Positions 45,330 through 54,879 of a stretch of 64,000 nt of DNA are shown here, in pieces (the stretch's first letter is position 1; each line of letters opens with the position of its first letter). Origin of the DNA: Clavibacter michiganensis (GTDB lineage: Bacteria > Actinomycetota > Actinomycetes > Actinomycetales > Microbacteriaceae). The notes below the pieces were generated by a model. That model had not been told where the DNA came from, ran no database searches, and was given only the letters and a program-made list of their open reading frames with translations. The translations under genes were made by a program, and so were the position numbers. The DNA lies in the NCBI GenBank assembly GCA_002150995.1, contig MDHJ01000001.1, positions 1,674,001 to 1,738,000 of the forward strand. The letters are read 5' to 3'.

Positions 45330-46343
45330 CTACTCCCGCAGCGTCGTGATGTGCTCCCGGTACCACTCCACGGTGGAGCGGAGCCCCGCGTCGAGCCCGA
45401 TGGACGAGGTCCACCCGGCCTCGGCGAGCTTCGAGACGTCGAGCAGCTTCTGGGGCGTGCCGTCCGGCTTCGCGGTGTCCCACTCCGTGCGGCCCTCGTA
45501 GCCGACCACGTGCGCGATGGTCTCTGCGATCTCGCGGATGGTGACGTCCGTGCCGGTGCCGACGTTCACCTGCTCGGGGCCGTCGTAGTGCTCGAGCAGG
45601 TGCAGGCACGCGGCCGCCATGTCGTCCACGTGCAGGAACTCCCGTCGCGGCGTTCCGGTGCCCCAGTTGGTGACGGACTCCGCGCCGGACGCCCGCGCCT
45701 CGTCGTAGCGGCGGATGAGCGCGGGCAGCACGTGCGAGCCCTGCGGCGAGAAGTTGTCGCCGGGGCCGTAGAGGTTCGTCGGCATGGCCGAGATCCACGG
45801 CAGCCCGTACTGGCGGCGCACCGCCTGGATCTGCATGATCCCGGCGATCTTCGCGATCGCGTAGGCGTCGTTGGTCGGCTCGAGATGGCCCGTGAGGAGG
45901 CTGTCCTCGGTGATGGGCTGCGGCGCGAGCTTCGGGTAGATGCAGGAGGAGCCGAGGAACAGCAGCCGCTGCACGCCGTGCGCGAGCGCGGCGTCGAGCA
46001 CGTTGACCTGGATCCGCAGGTTGTCGCTGAGGAAGTCGACCGGGTACGTGCTGTTGGCGAGGATGCCGCCGACCTTCGCCGCCGCGAGCACCACGTGCAC
46101 GGGCCGCTCGGAGGCGAAGAACGCGAAGACCGCGTCCCGGTCCTTCAGGTCGAGCTCGGCGGACGTCCGGCCCACGACGTCGGTGAACCCCTCGGACTCG
46201 AGCCGGCGGACGATGGCCGACCCCACGAGCCCGCGGTGCCCGGCGACGTAGACGCGCGCCGAGCGGTCGAGCGGCGCGGGCGTGAAGGCGACGGCGTCGC
46301 GCTCGTCCGCAGCGGGGGCGGCGGCCGCTGGGGCCGCGGTCAC
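45330..46343 (-). CDS. fcl: GDP-L-fucose synthase
   Basis: NADPH-dependent epimerase-reductase that turns GDP-4-keto-6-deoxymannose into GDP-L-fucose. The 337-residue protein starts at GTG 46343, overlapping the gmd stop. It shows [20 protein letters not shown] (the G-x-x-G-x-x-G site), [40 protein letters not shown], catalytic YAIAK, and [20 protein letters not shown]. These are the defining motifs of Fcl. It supplies fucose for the polysaccharide cluster that follows. Confidence 0.95.
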   Translation of the reverse strand: MTAAPAAAAPAADERDAVAFTPAPLDRSARVYVAGHRGLVGSAIVRRLESEGFTDVVGRTSAELDLKDRDAVFAFFASERPVHVVLAAAKVGGILANSTYPVDFLSDNLRIQVNVLDAALAHGVQRLLFLGSSCIYPKLAPQPITEDSLLTGHLEPTNDAYAIAKIAGIMQIQAVRRQYGLPWISAMPTNLYGPGDNFSPQGSHVLPALIRRYDEARASGAESVTNWGTGTPRREFLHVDDMAAACLHLLEHYDGPEQVNVGTGTDVTIREIAETIAHVVGYEGRTEWDTAKPDGTPQKLLDVSKLAEAGWTSSIGLDAGLRSTVEWYREHITTLRE

Positions 46344-47392
46344 GCCTGGACCGGGGTCGGCTCGGCCGTGCCCCAGCTGGCGAGTCGCACCGTGTCGATC
46401 CACGGGCTGCCCTCGGAGGCCAGGGCCGCGATGTCGGCGTCGACCATGATGCGCGCGAGCATCGTGGTGTCGACGGTCGCCTCCCAGCCGAGCTTCTCGC
46501 GCGCCTTCGAGGCGTCGCCGACGAGGGCATCCACCTCCGTGGGGCGCAGGTAGCGCGGGTCGAAGCGCACGTGCTCGGACCAGTCGAGCCCGGCGTGCGA
46601 GAACGCCGTCTCCAGGAAGTCGCGGACGGTGAAGTTGCCGCCGGTGGCGAGCACGAAGTCGTCGGGCTCGTCGGCCTGCAGCATCCGCCACATGCCCTCG
46701 ACGTACTCGGCGGCGTAGCCCCAGTCGCGGATGCTGTCGAGGTTGCCGAGGTAGACGTGGTCCTGCGTGCCGGCCTGGATGGCGGCGACGGCGCGCGTGA
46801 TCTTGCGGGTCACGAAGGTCTCGCCGCGGCGGGGAGACTCGTGGTTGAACAGGATCCCGTTGACGGCGAACATGTCGTACGCCTCGCGGTAGTTCTTGGT
46901 GATCCAGAAGCTGTAGAGCTTCGCGGCGCCGTAGGGCGAGCGCGGGTAGAACGGCGTGGTCTCGCTCTGGGGCGGGGGAGTGGCCCCGTACAGCTCGCTC
47001 GAGGAGGCCTGGTAGAAGCGGGTCTCGATGCCGGAGAGGCGCACGGCCTCGAGCAGGCGGATCGTGCCCGTGCCCGTGGTGTCGGCGGTGTGCTCGGGCT
47101 CGTCGAAGGAGACGCGCACGTGCGACTGGGCGGCGAGGTTGTAGACCTCGTCGGGCTGGATCTGCATCATCAGCGTCGTGAGCCGGGAGCCGTCGCTCAG
47201 GTCGCCGTAGTGGAGGAAGAGCTTCGCGCCGTCCTCGTGCGGGTCCTGGTAGAGGTGGTCGATGCGCGACGTGTTGAACGTCGACGAACGGCGGATGAGG
47301 CCGTGGACCTCGTAGCCCTTGCCGAGCAGCAGCTCGGCGAGGTACGAGCCGTCCTGCCCCGTGATGCCGGTGATGAAGGCCTTCTTGGCCAT
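46340..47392 (-). CDS. gmd: GDP-mannose 4,6-dehydratase
   Basis: First step of GDP-fucose synthesis from GDP-mannose. 350 residues; cofactor site [60 protein letters not shown], YxxxK in [17 protein letters not shown], and [20 protein letters not shown]. Full length and coupled to fcl by a four-base overlap. It diverges from the glycosyltransferase at 47554 with a 161-bp promoter region. Confidence 0.96.
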   Translation of the reverse strand: MAKKAFITGITGQDGSYLAELLLGKGYEVHGLIRRSSTFNTSRIDHLYQDPHEDGAKLFLHYGDLSDGSRLTTLMMQIQPDEVYNLAAQSHVRVSFDEPEHTADTTGTGTIRLLEAVRLSGIETRFYQASSSELYGATPPPQSETTPFYPRSPYGAAKLYSFWITKNYREAYDMFAVNGILFNHESPRRGETFVTRKITRAVAAIQAGTQDHVYLGNLDSIRDWGYAAEYVEGMWRMLQADEPDDFVLATGGNFTVRDFLETAFSHAGLDWSEHVRFDPRYLRPTEVDALVGDASKAREKLGWEATVDTTMLARIMVDADIAALASEGSPWIDTVRLASWGTAEPTPVQA

Positions 47393-47553
47393 GGATCCCC
47401 CCAGATTCTCATGTGATGTGGACGGCTGCGGGGCGATGCCCGGCGCGCGCCGTCTCGTTGAATCTAACGTGCGGCGGCATCCGACGGCGATCGGGGTACG
47501 ACGGCGCGCGGGGCGTTAACGACATCGAAACGTCGAGCAGGCAGAATGACCCC

Positions 47554-48842
47554 ATGGGGGATCTACGAACGACCGACGCTGCGCGCACGCAGACGTCGCA
47601 GGACCTGGGGGGCCTCACGGTCTGCCTGGTCGGCATCAACTACTGGCCGGAGACGACGGGAATCGCTCCGTACACGACGGCGATGGCCGAGGCGCTGACG
47701 GATGCGGGAGCCTCCGTGCATGTCATCACGGGCATCCCGCACTACCCGCAGTGGAAGCTGCAGGACGAGCGGTACGCCGAGGGCCGCCGTTGGGAGGAGA
47801 TGCGCGACGGCGTCCGCATCACCCGCGTCCGGCACTCCATCCCGGAGACGCCCGACCTGGTCGGCCGGGCGAAGCTCGAGTCCAGCTTCCTGCAGGGCGC
47901 GCTCCGCGAGGTCCGCCGCGACACGAGCGACATCGTCATCGCCGTCACGCCCTCGCTCGCCGGCCTCGCCGCGGGAGCGCTCGGGCACGGCCGTCGGCCC
48001 TTCGGCGTGCTCGTCCAGGACCTCACGGGCAACGCCGCGGGCGAGTCCGGCACCACGGGCGGCCGCGCCTCCCGTCTCATCGCCTCGGGTGAGTACGCCC
48101 TCCTCCGCCGCGCGGACCGCATCGGCGTCATCACCCCGCGCTTCGGTGACCTCCTCATCGAGCAGGGCATCGAGGAGCAGTGCATCTCGGGGCTCCCGAA
48201 CTTCACGCACATCACGCCGGTCGACGTCTCCGCCGCCACCGCCCGCACGCGCCTCGGCTGGACGGACGACGCCTTCACGGTCGTCCACACGGGGAACATG
48301 GGCATGAAGCAGGGTCTGGAGTCGGTCGTCGAGGCCGCCCGCCTGTCCGACACACGGGACCTCGGCATCGAGTTCGTGCTGGTCGGCGACGGCAACCAGC
48401 GCGCGGCGCTCGAGGAGCAGGGCGCCGGGATCCGGTCGCTGCGCTTCGTGCCGCCGCTCGACGGCGACGACTACCCCTACGCCCTCGCCGCGGCCGACGC
48501 GCTCCTGCTCAACGAGAAGCCCGGCGTGCGCGAGATGAGCATGCCGTCGAAGCTCACGTCGTACACGAGCAGCCGCCGCCCCATCATCGCCGCCGTCGAG
48601 GACGGCGGCATCACGAGAGCGTCGTGCGCGAGCACGGGGCCGCGGCGATCATCCCGCCCGGCCAGCCCGAGCGCCTGCTCCAGGCGGCGCAGGACCTGCG
48701 CTGCGACGCGGCGCAGTCGGCGCACCTGACCACCGCGGCGCAGCGGATGTACCAGAACCGCTACTCGCCCGTCAGCGCGCATGCCCGATACGTGCGCTTC
48801 GCGCAGCAGCTGTCGACCATCCGCGCCGGGGTGCCGGCGTGA
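47554..48842 (+). CDS. GT4 glycosyltransferase (WcaI-like), one apparent base loss
   Basis: Sugar transferase for the exopolysaccharide. It has VCLVGINYWPETTGIAPYTT and GIPHYPQWKLQDERYAEGRR, as in WcaI-type colanic acid enzymes, then VVHTGNMGMKQGLESVVEAA, FVLVGDGNQRAALEEQG and LLNEKPGVREMSMPSKLTSY. The frame shifts near 48614 (missing base), continuing ESVVREHGAAAIIPPGQPER. Restored length 429. The start was chosen at ATG 47554; upstream frame is non-conserved. Its stop overlaps the GTG of the acetyltransferase. Confidence 0.87.
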
Positions 48843-49444
48843 CCGCGGCGACCGGCGCTCCGGGCGGCTTCGCCCCGAGCGCCCGGACCGACGTGCCCGT
48901 CATCGACCTGTCCCAGGCACCCGGCGAGCACCAGGCGTGGGACCGACCGAAGCGCACGGTCTACCTGTGGGCCGCGGTCGAGCTGCTCCTCGTCACGAAC
49001 CCCTGGCAGATCAGCTCGGGCCTCCGCATCCGCGCCCTCCGGGCGTTCGGCGCGGACATCGGGGAGGGCGTCGTCTTCCGCCCCCGCACCCGCGTCAAGT
49101 TCCCCTGGAAGCTCCGCATCGGCGACCGCTCGTGGATCGGCGAGGGCGTCTGGTTCCACAACCAGGACCTCATCACCGTCGGCCACGACGTCGTCATCTC
49201 CCAGGAGACGATGCTGACGACCGGCAGCCACGCCCACCGACGCGACATGGCCCTGATCACGCGGCCCATCGTCATCGAGCCCGGCGCGTGGATCACGTCC
49301 CGCTGCATGGTGCTCGGAGGTGCGCACGTCGGCCGCTCGGCGCTCGCGCGGCCCATGACGGTGGTCGTGGGCGGCATCCCGGCCGGCGCGATCGTGTCGG
49401 GCACGGATTGCGCGGTCGTCGGCTCGCGGTTCAACGCGTCGTGA
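48839..49444 (+). CDS. Left-handed beta-helix O-acetyltransferase (WcaF-like)
   Basis: A 201-residue hexapeptide-repeat enzyme that acetylates a sugar using acetyl-CoA. GTG start overlaps the previous stop. Typical stretches are NPWQISSGLRIRALRAFGAD, RVKFPWKLRIGDRSWIGEGV, NQDLITVGHDVVISQETMLT and TTGSHAHRRDMALITRPIVI, ending VVVGGIPAGAIVSG. The catalytic His lies in GSHAH. It fits acetylation of exopolysaccharide or its intermediate. Confidence 0.87.
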   Translation: MTAATGAPGGFAPSARTDVPVIDLSQAPGEHQAWDRPKRTVYLWAAVELLLVTNPWQISSGLRIRALRAFGADIGEGVVFRPRTRVKFPWKLRIGDRSWIGEGVWFHNQDLITVGHDVVISQETMLTTGSHAHRRDMALITRPIVIEPGAWITSRCMVLGGAHVGRSALARPMTVVVGGIPAGAIVSGTDCAVVGSRFNAS

Positions 49445-50565
49445 CGAGGCCGCTCCGAATCGCGCAGGTCATTCCGTACATCTCATCGGATGGCGCCTTC
49501 GGCGGCCCGGTCGCAGTCGCCATCGAGCAATGCCGCGAGCTGGCGCGCCAAGGGCATCGAGTGGTCCTCATCGCTGGGTGGGACGGCGAGGCGCAGGTGA
49601 AAGTAGCCGGCGTCGACGTCCGTCTGTTCCGAGCGCGTGCGTTGCCAGGCCTCGGCTTCAGCGGGCTCGTTTCCGCTGGCCTGCAGTCGGCCCTTCAGCA
49701 TCACGTGCGCGAGTTCGACGTCGTGCACATCCACCTCGGACGCCACCTCATCGCGCTTGCAGCAGCCGGGGCATGCCGTCGACACCAGGTCCCCTACGTC
49801 CTCCAGACGCACGGGATGGTGATCGAAGATGCGCGTCCGCAGGCGCGCGTCGCAGACACGCTCGCCGTCCGCCGGACCCTTCGCAACGCCTCCGCCGTGC
49901 TCGCGCTCACGGACGAGGAAGAGTCGTCGCTCTCGTCCGTTTCCCGGGGCGAGGCTCGAGTGATCCGCATCCGGAACGGGGTCGCACCGGTAACCGATGC
50001 CGGTGGGCACGCTCGAGCCGGAGCTCCCGAGGTGCTCTTCCTCGCTCGCCTGCATCCGCGCAAGCGGGTCATGGCGTTCGCCGAGGCGGCCGCGATGCTG
50101 CACGACCGCGGGATCAGCGCGAGATTCTCGGTGGTGGGTCCCGACGAAGGCGATCTCGATCGCTTGCTGGCGTTCATGTCCGCCCGCGCCGACCTCCCCC
50201 TCTCCTATGACGGTCCCGTCGCTCCGGGTCATTCGGTGAGGCGCCTTGCCGCCGCCGACGTGTACGTGCTACCTAGCGTCAGAGAGGTCTTCCCCATGAC
50301 CGTGCTCGAGTCGATCTCCGTGGGCACGCCCGTCGTCCTCACGGAAGATTGTGGAATCGCTCACGAGCTGGCGGAGGCGGGGGCGGCCGTGATCTCAACA
50401 GGGACGGCCGCCGACATCGCCGGCGCGGTCGAGAGCATCCTCAGCTCGGCCACCCGACGTCACGCCCTCGCCGAAGGGATGCGCAAGAGCCTCGCAGAGG
50501 ACTTCGGCATCGCCACCGTCGCGGCCGCGCTGCTCAGCATCTACGCGGATCGGAGCGTCGCATGA
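49441..50565 (+). CDS. GT4 glycosyltransferase
   Basis: A 374-residue retaining glycosyltransferase. GTG 49441 overlaps the previous stop. The acceptor domain begins RPLRIAQVIPYISSDGAFGG; the donor domain has EVLFLARLHPRKRVMAFAEA, FSVVGPDEGDLDRLLAFMSA, VYVLPSVREVFPMTVLESIS and VGTPVVLTEDCGIAHEL with the E-x7-E motif. Coupled by ATGA to the polymerase gene. Confidence 0.88.
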   Translation: MTRPLRIAQVIPYISSDGAFGGPVAVAIEQCRELARQGHRVVLIAGWDGEAQVKVAGVDVRLFRARALPGLGFSGLVSAGLQSALQHHVREFDVVHIHLGRHLIALAAAGACRRHQVPYVLQTHGMVIEDARPQARVADTLAVRRTLRNASAVLALTDEEESSLSSVSRGEARVIRIRNGVAPVTDAGGHARAGAPEVLFLARLHPRKRVMAFAEAAAMLHDRGISARFSVVGPDEGDLDRLLAFMSARADLPLSYDGPVAPGHSVRRLAAADVYVLPSVREVFPMTVLESISVGTPVVLTEDCGIAHELAEAGAAVISTGTAADIAGAVESILSSATRRHALAEGMRKSLAEDFGIATVAAALLSIYADRSVA

Positions 50566-52112
50566 CCGCCTTCTCCTCCCGATCGCCAGCACCAGGAGCG
50601 CGTGGTCAATACCGCGTCACCAGGACGTCGCCCGGCGTCCCCGGAGCGACGGCGGGTGGCCTCATCGCCTCGCTCCTGACCATAACGCTCTGTGGACTTG
50701 TCCCCTTGGCCGTCTTCGCAACCGTCCCCTACCCGACTGACGGCGCGGTACCCCTCGAGCTCGCGCTCGCCCTGATCATCCTGTGCATCAGCGGTGCACG
50801 GTTGGCAGCGGTCATCGGCGCCGGCCGCCAGGCGCTCTTCACCTACGCGTTCTGGCTATTCGCCTACACCTTCATCGCTGTGCCCGCGTTCGCGCAGGTA
50901 ATCACCCAGCGCTATCCCGGCACGACGCCGAACATCGCCGTGGAGTACGAATTGCAGGCCTTGGGTGTGGTCCTGCTCGGTCTCGTGGCGGCCATGTTCG
51001 GCGGTCTGATCGCCAAGCGCACCCGTTTACCGGCGGAGGTCGCTCCCGAACGCATGAGCGCATACTTCGGATGGTCCCTATCTCGGAATCGGATCGTGCT
51101 CCTCGCCGTGGTCGGATTTGCGGCTTGGGCCTACTTCGTCGCACGTCTGGGTCCGGCGACCTTCTTCTCGAGCAGAGACGAGATGGCGGCTGCTCGCAGC
51201 CTCGCCTTCCCAGACCCGGCGACATCCACGATCATCGCTTCCGTCGCCACCCTCCCACTCCTCGTCTGCGTTCATGCGATGACCCGATACCGTAGAGCGC
51301 AACGCGCCTCGACCGGATCGGCCCGTGATTTCACCGTCATGCTCCCTGCCGCGTTGCTGGCCGTCGTCTTCGCCATCAACGTCGTCACGTCGTCGCGGTA
51401 TCTCTTCGGAACCATGGCATTCAGCTTGCTCGTCCTGTTCGGAGGATTTGCCACCCGTGGTCGAGCACGGGCTTCCATGGGCACACTCGTGTTCCTGCTG
51501 CTGGCTGCGTTCCCGCTCTTCTCATTTTTTCGTCGGGCGACCGCGAGCACTGCGTCGCAGCTCGGCGCCGCTGCTTTCGTGAACAGCGGTGACTACGATT
51601 CATTCGCCCAGATCATCAACTCGGTCAACTATGTCGCCGTCGAGGGCGTGCTATGGGGCAAGCAGTTACTCGGGCCGTTCGTGTTCTGGGTCCCGAGGTC
51701 GGCATGGCCGGACAAGCCCATTGACACGGGAGTCATGCTTGCCCAATTCCGGGGATACAGCTTCGACAACCTCTCAGCGCCCTTCTGGTCCGAGGCGTTC
51801 CTCAGCGGAGGTTGGGCAGGCGTCATGGTCCTCTTCCTGATCCTCGGATACGTGCTCAAGCGCGCGGACTCCCGCTCCAGCATGTCCCTCCACGACGCAG
51901 GGGTCTTCGGCATCACGACCGCCATCCTGTCGTTCTACATGCTGATCCTCCTCCGCGGCTCGCTCCTCCAGGCGACGAGCACCCTCGCCGTCATCCTCGT
52001 GAGCATCCTCGTCGTGTCGAAAGGGCCACGCCGGGGAGCGGGTGGCTCGCCGGTCAGCCGAGAGACCCGAAGCAAAGCAGGCGCGGGCAACCGGCGCGCC
52101 GACCAACGCTGA
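50562..52112 (+). CDS. Wzy-type polysaccharide polymerase
   Basis: A 516-residue membrane protein with about twelve helices. Several helices come early (LIASLLTITLCGLVPLAVFA, LELALALIILCISGARLAAV, FTYAFWLFAYTFIAVPAFAQ), then INSVNYVAVEGVLWGKQLLG and a long outside loop FVFWVPRSAWPDKPIDTGVM, YSFDNLSAPFWSEAFLSGGW. These fit the O-antigen/EPS polymerase group. It would join repeat units after Wzx flips them. Last gene of the rightward half of the cluster; converges on the leftward half. Confidence 0.8.
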   Translation: MTAFSSRSPAPGARGQYRVTRTSPGVPGATAGGLIASLLTITLCGLVPLAVFATVPYPTDGAVPLELALALIILCISGARLAAVIGAGRQALFTYAFWLFAYTFIAVPAFAQVITQRYPGTTPNIAVEYELQALGVVLLGLVAAMFGGLIAKRTRLPAEVAPERMSAYFGWSLSRNRIVLLAVVGFAAWAYFVARLGPATFFSSRDEMAAARSLAFPDPATSTIIASVATLPLLVCVHAMTRYRRAQRASTGSARDFTVMLPAALLAVVFAINVVTSSRYLFGTMAFSLLVLFGGFATRGRARASMGTLVFLLLAAFPLFSFFRRATASTASQLGAAAFVNSGDYDSFAQIINSVNYVAVEGVLWGKQLLGPFVFWVPRSAWPDKPIDTGVMLAQFRGYSFDNLSAPFWSEAFLSGGWAGVMVLFLILGYVLKRADSRSSMSLHDAGVFGITTAILSFYMLILLRGSLLQATSTLAVILVSILVVSKGPRRGAGGSPVSRETRSKAGAGNRRADQR

Positions 52113-52398
52113 TCCGGGTCGCTTTGGCGGACCGTCTACCGCAAGTCGCCACCGAAAAATGCGCTTCAGCTTCGAACAGTGGACCGATTCGGTGCGCATC
52201 CGAATTCGTCGGCTCTGCCCTCCCATCACCACCTCGCGTGATCGGGGATGGAAGGGACTCAGTGGCAGCGGCGTCACCTGCACGTGTCCAGCGGCCCTCG
52301 CCACGACGTCCCCCTACCGGACGGTCCGCCCTATCTCCCATGGAGAGCCGACTCCAGCGTTGAGGGCGCGCCACCGGTGGCCGAGTCCGTCGGCCGGC
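52113..52398. other. Gap between convergent halves of the polysaccharide cluster
   Basis: 286 bases without a convincing gene. Frames present have no ribosome-binding site or recognisable product, and no strong terminator hairpin was found. Confidence 0.5.
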
Positions 52399-52776
52399 CT
52401 ATCGCAGGACGCGTACCCGCGCCAACCGTGCGGCGATCACAAAGGCGGATCGGCCTGCACCAGAGGAGACCATCAAATCTGATACCCCCTCATTGAGAAG
52501 CGTCCGCCGCCACCGCCACGGCTCCAGCAGTGCGCCGAGCCGAAGTCGAAGTCCACCGCGCGTGTCGGTGACGCTGAACTGCCGATGGATGATGACGGGC
52601 TGGCCTCCCAGCGCCAGCACAGCCTCGTACTGCTCCCGGGAGAGCACCAGAACGAGGCCGAACCGCGCCACGTGGACGCGCGAATCCTCCCCCTCACCCC
52701 GCTCGATGTCCCATGTCCGTGCGAGTGCGCGAGCTATGACGTCACGCCCAGTCGGCGTCAGGTCAACGCGGCTCAT
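52399..52776 (-). CDS. Hypothetical protein, 125 residues
   Basis: Starts MSRVDLTPTGRDVIARALAR and includes FGLVLVLSREQYEAVLALGG, then a segment rich in Arg and Trp (LEPWRWRRTLLNEG). The start overlaps the pyruvyl transferase stop (ATGA), so it is translated from the same message. Product not recognised; probably a small accessory to polysaccharide assembly. Confidence 0.5.
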   Translation of the reverse strand: MSRVDLTPTGRDVIARALARTWDIERGEGEDSRVHVARFGLVLVLSREQYEAVLALGGQPVIIHRQFSVTDTRGGLRLRLGALLEPWRWRRTLLNEGVSDLMVSSGAGRSAFVIAARLARVRVLR

Positions 52777-53711
52777 GCGAGCCCCCAGGCGGACGACCAG
52801 GCGGAGATGTCGGCCGTCGGCAACGCCAGGTCCACCGTCTGTCCGCTCCCCAGCGAGTCCCGGATCTCGCGGAATGAGTTTCTCGAGGGAGCGTGCAGAC
52901 CCACGGACCTGCTGATCTCCCGCGCGCGGTTGTCGATCGTGAGTATGAGGCTCGGAACGCCCCTCTGCATGGCCCGAATGCCACCGTGGAGGCGAAGACC
53001 TACGTACGCGGTACCCGGCTGGTCTAGAGCTTCGTCGAACGCGGAAAGCGACGCGTCGATGAACTCGGCCCTCGGCCCGACCAGCTGCTCGATGTACCGC
53101 CGATCTCCGGGTCCCTGTGGCCAGAAGAGCACCTGGCAACGTTCAGCGAGCAGATCCAGGAGCCGCTTGTCCGCGAGTGGATCCTGGTTGTAGTCGGTGA
53201 GCGTGACGATCACCCGGGCCTCGTCGTACGGCAAAGTCTGCATCGTCACATCCCACAGGGTCGGGCACGAGAGGTGGACCGCAGATATCCCCGCGGCCTG
53301 CAGTCGACGCGCGGAGTACTCGTCCCGCACGGCCCAGGTGCGGCCGCCGGACAGAGCGCGCATCCATTTCGCCGACACGGGATCGATGCCGGCGAGCTGG
53401 TACTGCCACCACCCGGCCCCGAAAACGGTGAGCTTGCCCTTGGTGAGCTCGATGTCGTCGCGCGGCCACTCCCAGCTGGTTCGGAAGCGCATGTGGTCCG
53501 ACAAGAGGTTGGTTCCGCAGACCACGACCTCGTCCGCATCCCTCAGCGCCGCTCGGGACTCCTCGGCAAGCGGGCCGTGCATGGGAATTACCGTCACATC
53601 CCCGTGCTGATCGCCCAGGCGACTGACGAACTGCCTGTTGACAGCATCCGAGATTATTTGGTCGCCGAGATTGGTCGACGCCATCCCCGGATCTACAACT
53701 ACTACTGCCAT
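52773..53711 (-). CDS. Polysaccharide pyruvyl transferase family protein
   Basis: Adds a pyruvate ketal to a sugar, using phosphoenolpyruvate. The 312-residue sequence begins MAVVVVDPGMASTNLGDQII, and has VVCGTNLLSDHMRFRTSWEW, GAGWWQYQLAGIDP, TWAVRDEYSARRLQAAGISA, VIVTLTDYNQDPLADKRLLD and YVGLRLHGGIRAMQRGVPSL, matching the family (R-x-H-G near the end). Together with fucose synthesis and acetylation it agrees with the pyruvylated, fucose-containing exopolysaccharide known from Clavibacter. Confidence 0.85.
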   Translation of the reverse strand: MAVVVVDPGMASTNLGDQIISDAVNRQFVSRLGDQHGDVTVIPMHGPLAEESRAALRDADEVVVCGTNLLSDHMRFRTSWEWPRDDIELTKGKLTVFGAGWWQYQLAGIDPVSAKWMRALSGGRTWAVRDEYSARRLQAAGISAVHLSCPTLWDVTMQTLPYDEARVIVTLTDYNQDPLADKRLLDLLAERCQVLFWPQGPGDRRYIEQLVGPRAEFIDASLSAFDEALDQPGTAYVGLRLHGGIRAMQRGVPSLILTIDNRAREISRSVGLHAPSRNSFREIRDSLGSGQTVDLALPTADISAWSSAWGLA

Positions 53712-53749
53712 CGAAATTCCCCCAGTTAATAAGATCAATTTACGGCATG

Positions 53750-54829
53750 TCATCGGTATTCGATGACCATACGACGGCCGACTGCATCCCACGATCCAAC
53801 TGTCGCTGCCCAGGCTCTGGCCTTCTCGCCCATCTCCTCGTTCTCGTTCACCCGTCTCAGCGCTGCTGACAGTTCGTCTTCGTCGCTCGTCAAGTCGACG
53901 ACATCCAGAATGCCCACGTCCCCGAGCTCGTCGGCCGCGTGGATAGAGCGGGAGATGAGGCTCGGGACACCTGCCGCCAACGCTTCCAGCAGCATGATGC
54001 TGCACGACTCCCACCGAGAGGGATGCACGTATGCGCGGCACGAAGCCAGAAGGGCCTGCTTCTCCTCCCCGCCCACGTGGCCGCGCAAGTCGACCGTCTC
54101 GTTGAGGCCGAGGCTCGTCACGAGCTCCGCAATCCGTGCGCGTCCTCCTTGGAAGTCGGGTCCCGCGAGGATCAGACGCGGACGAGGCTCTGCCAAGCGG
54201 GCCCATGCGCCGACCAGGTTGTCCAGTCCCTTGTGGAACACATCGAAGCGGCCGATCCACACGTAGTGATCATCGCCGCCGCGCCATGACTTCGATTCGT
54301 CGACCGGCGCGGCCCCATTGGGCACAGTGATGAATCTCCGGGTGCGCGGTTCGACCGCTCGGACCACGTCCTGCTCTCCGGCATAGAAGACGTGCACGGC
54401 ATCGGCCGTCCGCAGGACGAGACGGTCGAGGCGCTTGCGCATGCCGAGAGGATCCCGCTGGTTCTCGACGATCTGGGGTTCGTACACCCCGTGGGGCATA
54501 ACCACGACACGCGCTCCACGGATCCGGGCGACGACCATGGCGATGACGTTGCTGAGCACCCATCCCTCGTGGAGCACCAGAAGATCACCCCGTCTCACCA
54601 CAAGCCCCAATCCCCAGGGGAGGTAAGACCCGCGGCCGCGTCCAGTGTGCGCGATGGTGCGGACGAGAGGGGAGCGGTGCTGGTGACCAGCGCCTCCGGG
54701 AGGCTGAGCACAGAGGATCTTCGACTCGTAACCCCCTTTCCGTGCGGCGTCAGCCCAGTGATCGATGGAGTCGGTGACTCCGGAGGGGTGCTCGAGGTAG
54801 CGCGCGTAGTAGTGGATGATCCGTGCCAT
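53750..54829 (-). CDS. GT4 glycosyltransferase
   Basis: A 359-residue transferase. It opens MARIIHYYARYLEHPSGVTD; the donor domain shows RFITVPNGAAPVDESKSWRG, YVWIGRFDVFHKGLDNLVGA, LILAGPDFQGGRARIAELVT, and SRWESCSIMLLEALAAGVPS with the E-x7-E pair. Leftward operon with Wzx (50 bp upstream). Builds part of the repeat unit; linkage unknown. Confidence 0.88.
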   Translation of the reverse strand: MARIIHYYARYLEHPSGVTDSIDHWADAARKGGYESKILCAQPPGGAGHQHRSPLVRTIAHTGRGRGSYLPWGLGLVVRRGDLLVLHEGWVLSNVIAMVVARIRGARVVVMPHGVYEPQIVENQRDPLGMRKRLDRLVLRTADAVHVFYAGEQDVVRAVEPRTRRFITVPNGAAPVDESKSWRGGDDHYVWIGRFDVFHKGLDNLVGAWARLAEPRPRLILAGPDFQGGRARIAELVTSLGLNETVDLRGHVGGEEKQALLASCRAYVHPSRWESCSIMLLEALAAGVPSLISRSIHAADELGDVGILDVVDLTSDEDELSAALRRVNENEEMGEKARAWAATVGSWDAVGRRMVIEYR

Positions 54830-54879
54830 GGGGAAGGGTCTCCTCCGGTGATAGGGCGGTCGAATGAAGACGAAGAGGT

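Noticed and set aside
52042..52482. Plus-strand frame after the Wzy gene
   Set aside because: No ribosome-binding site and no recognisable product; overlaps the polymerase end and the opposite small gene.
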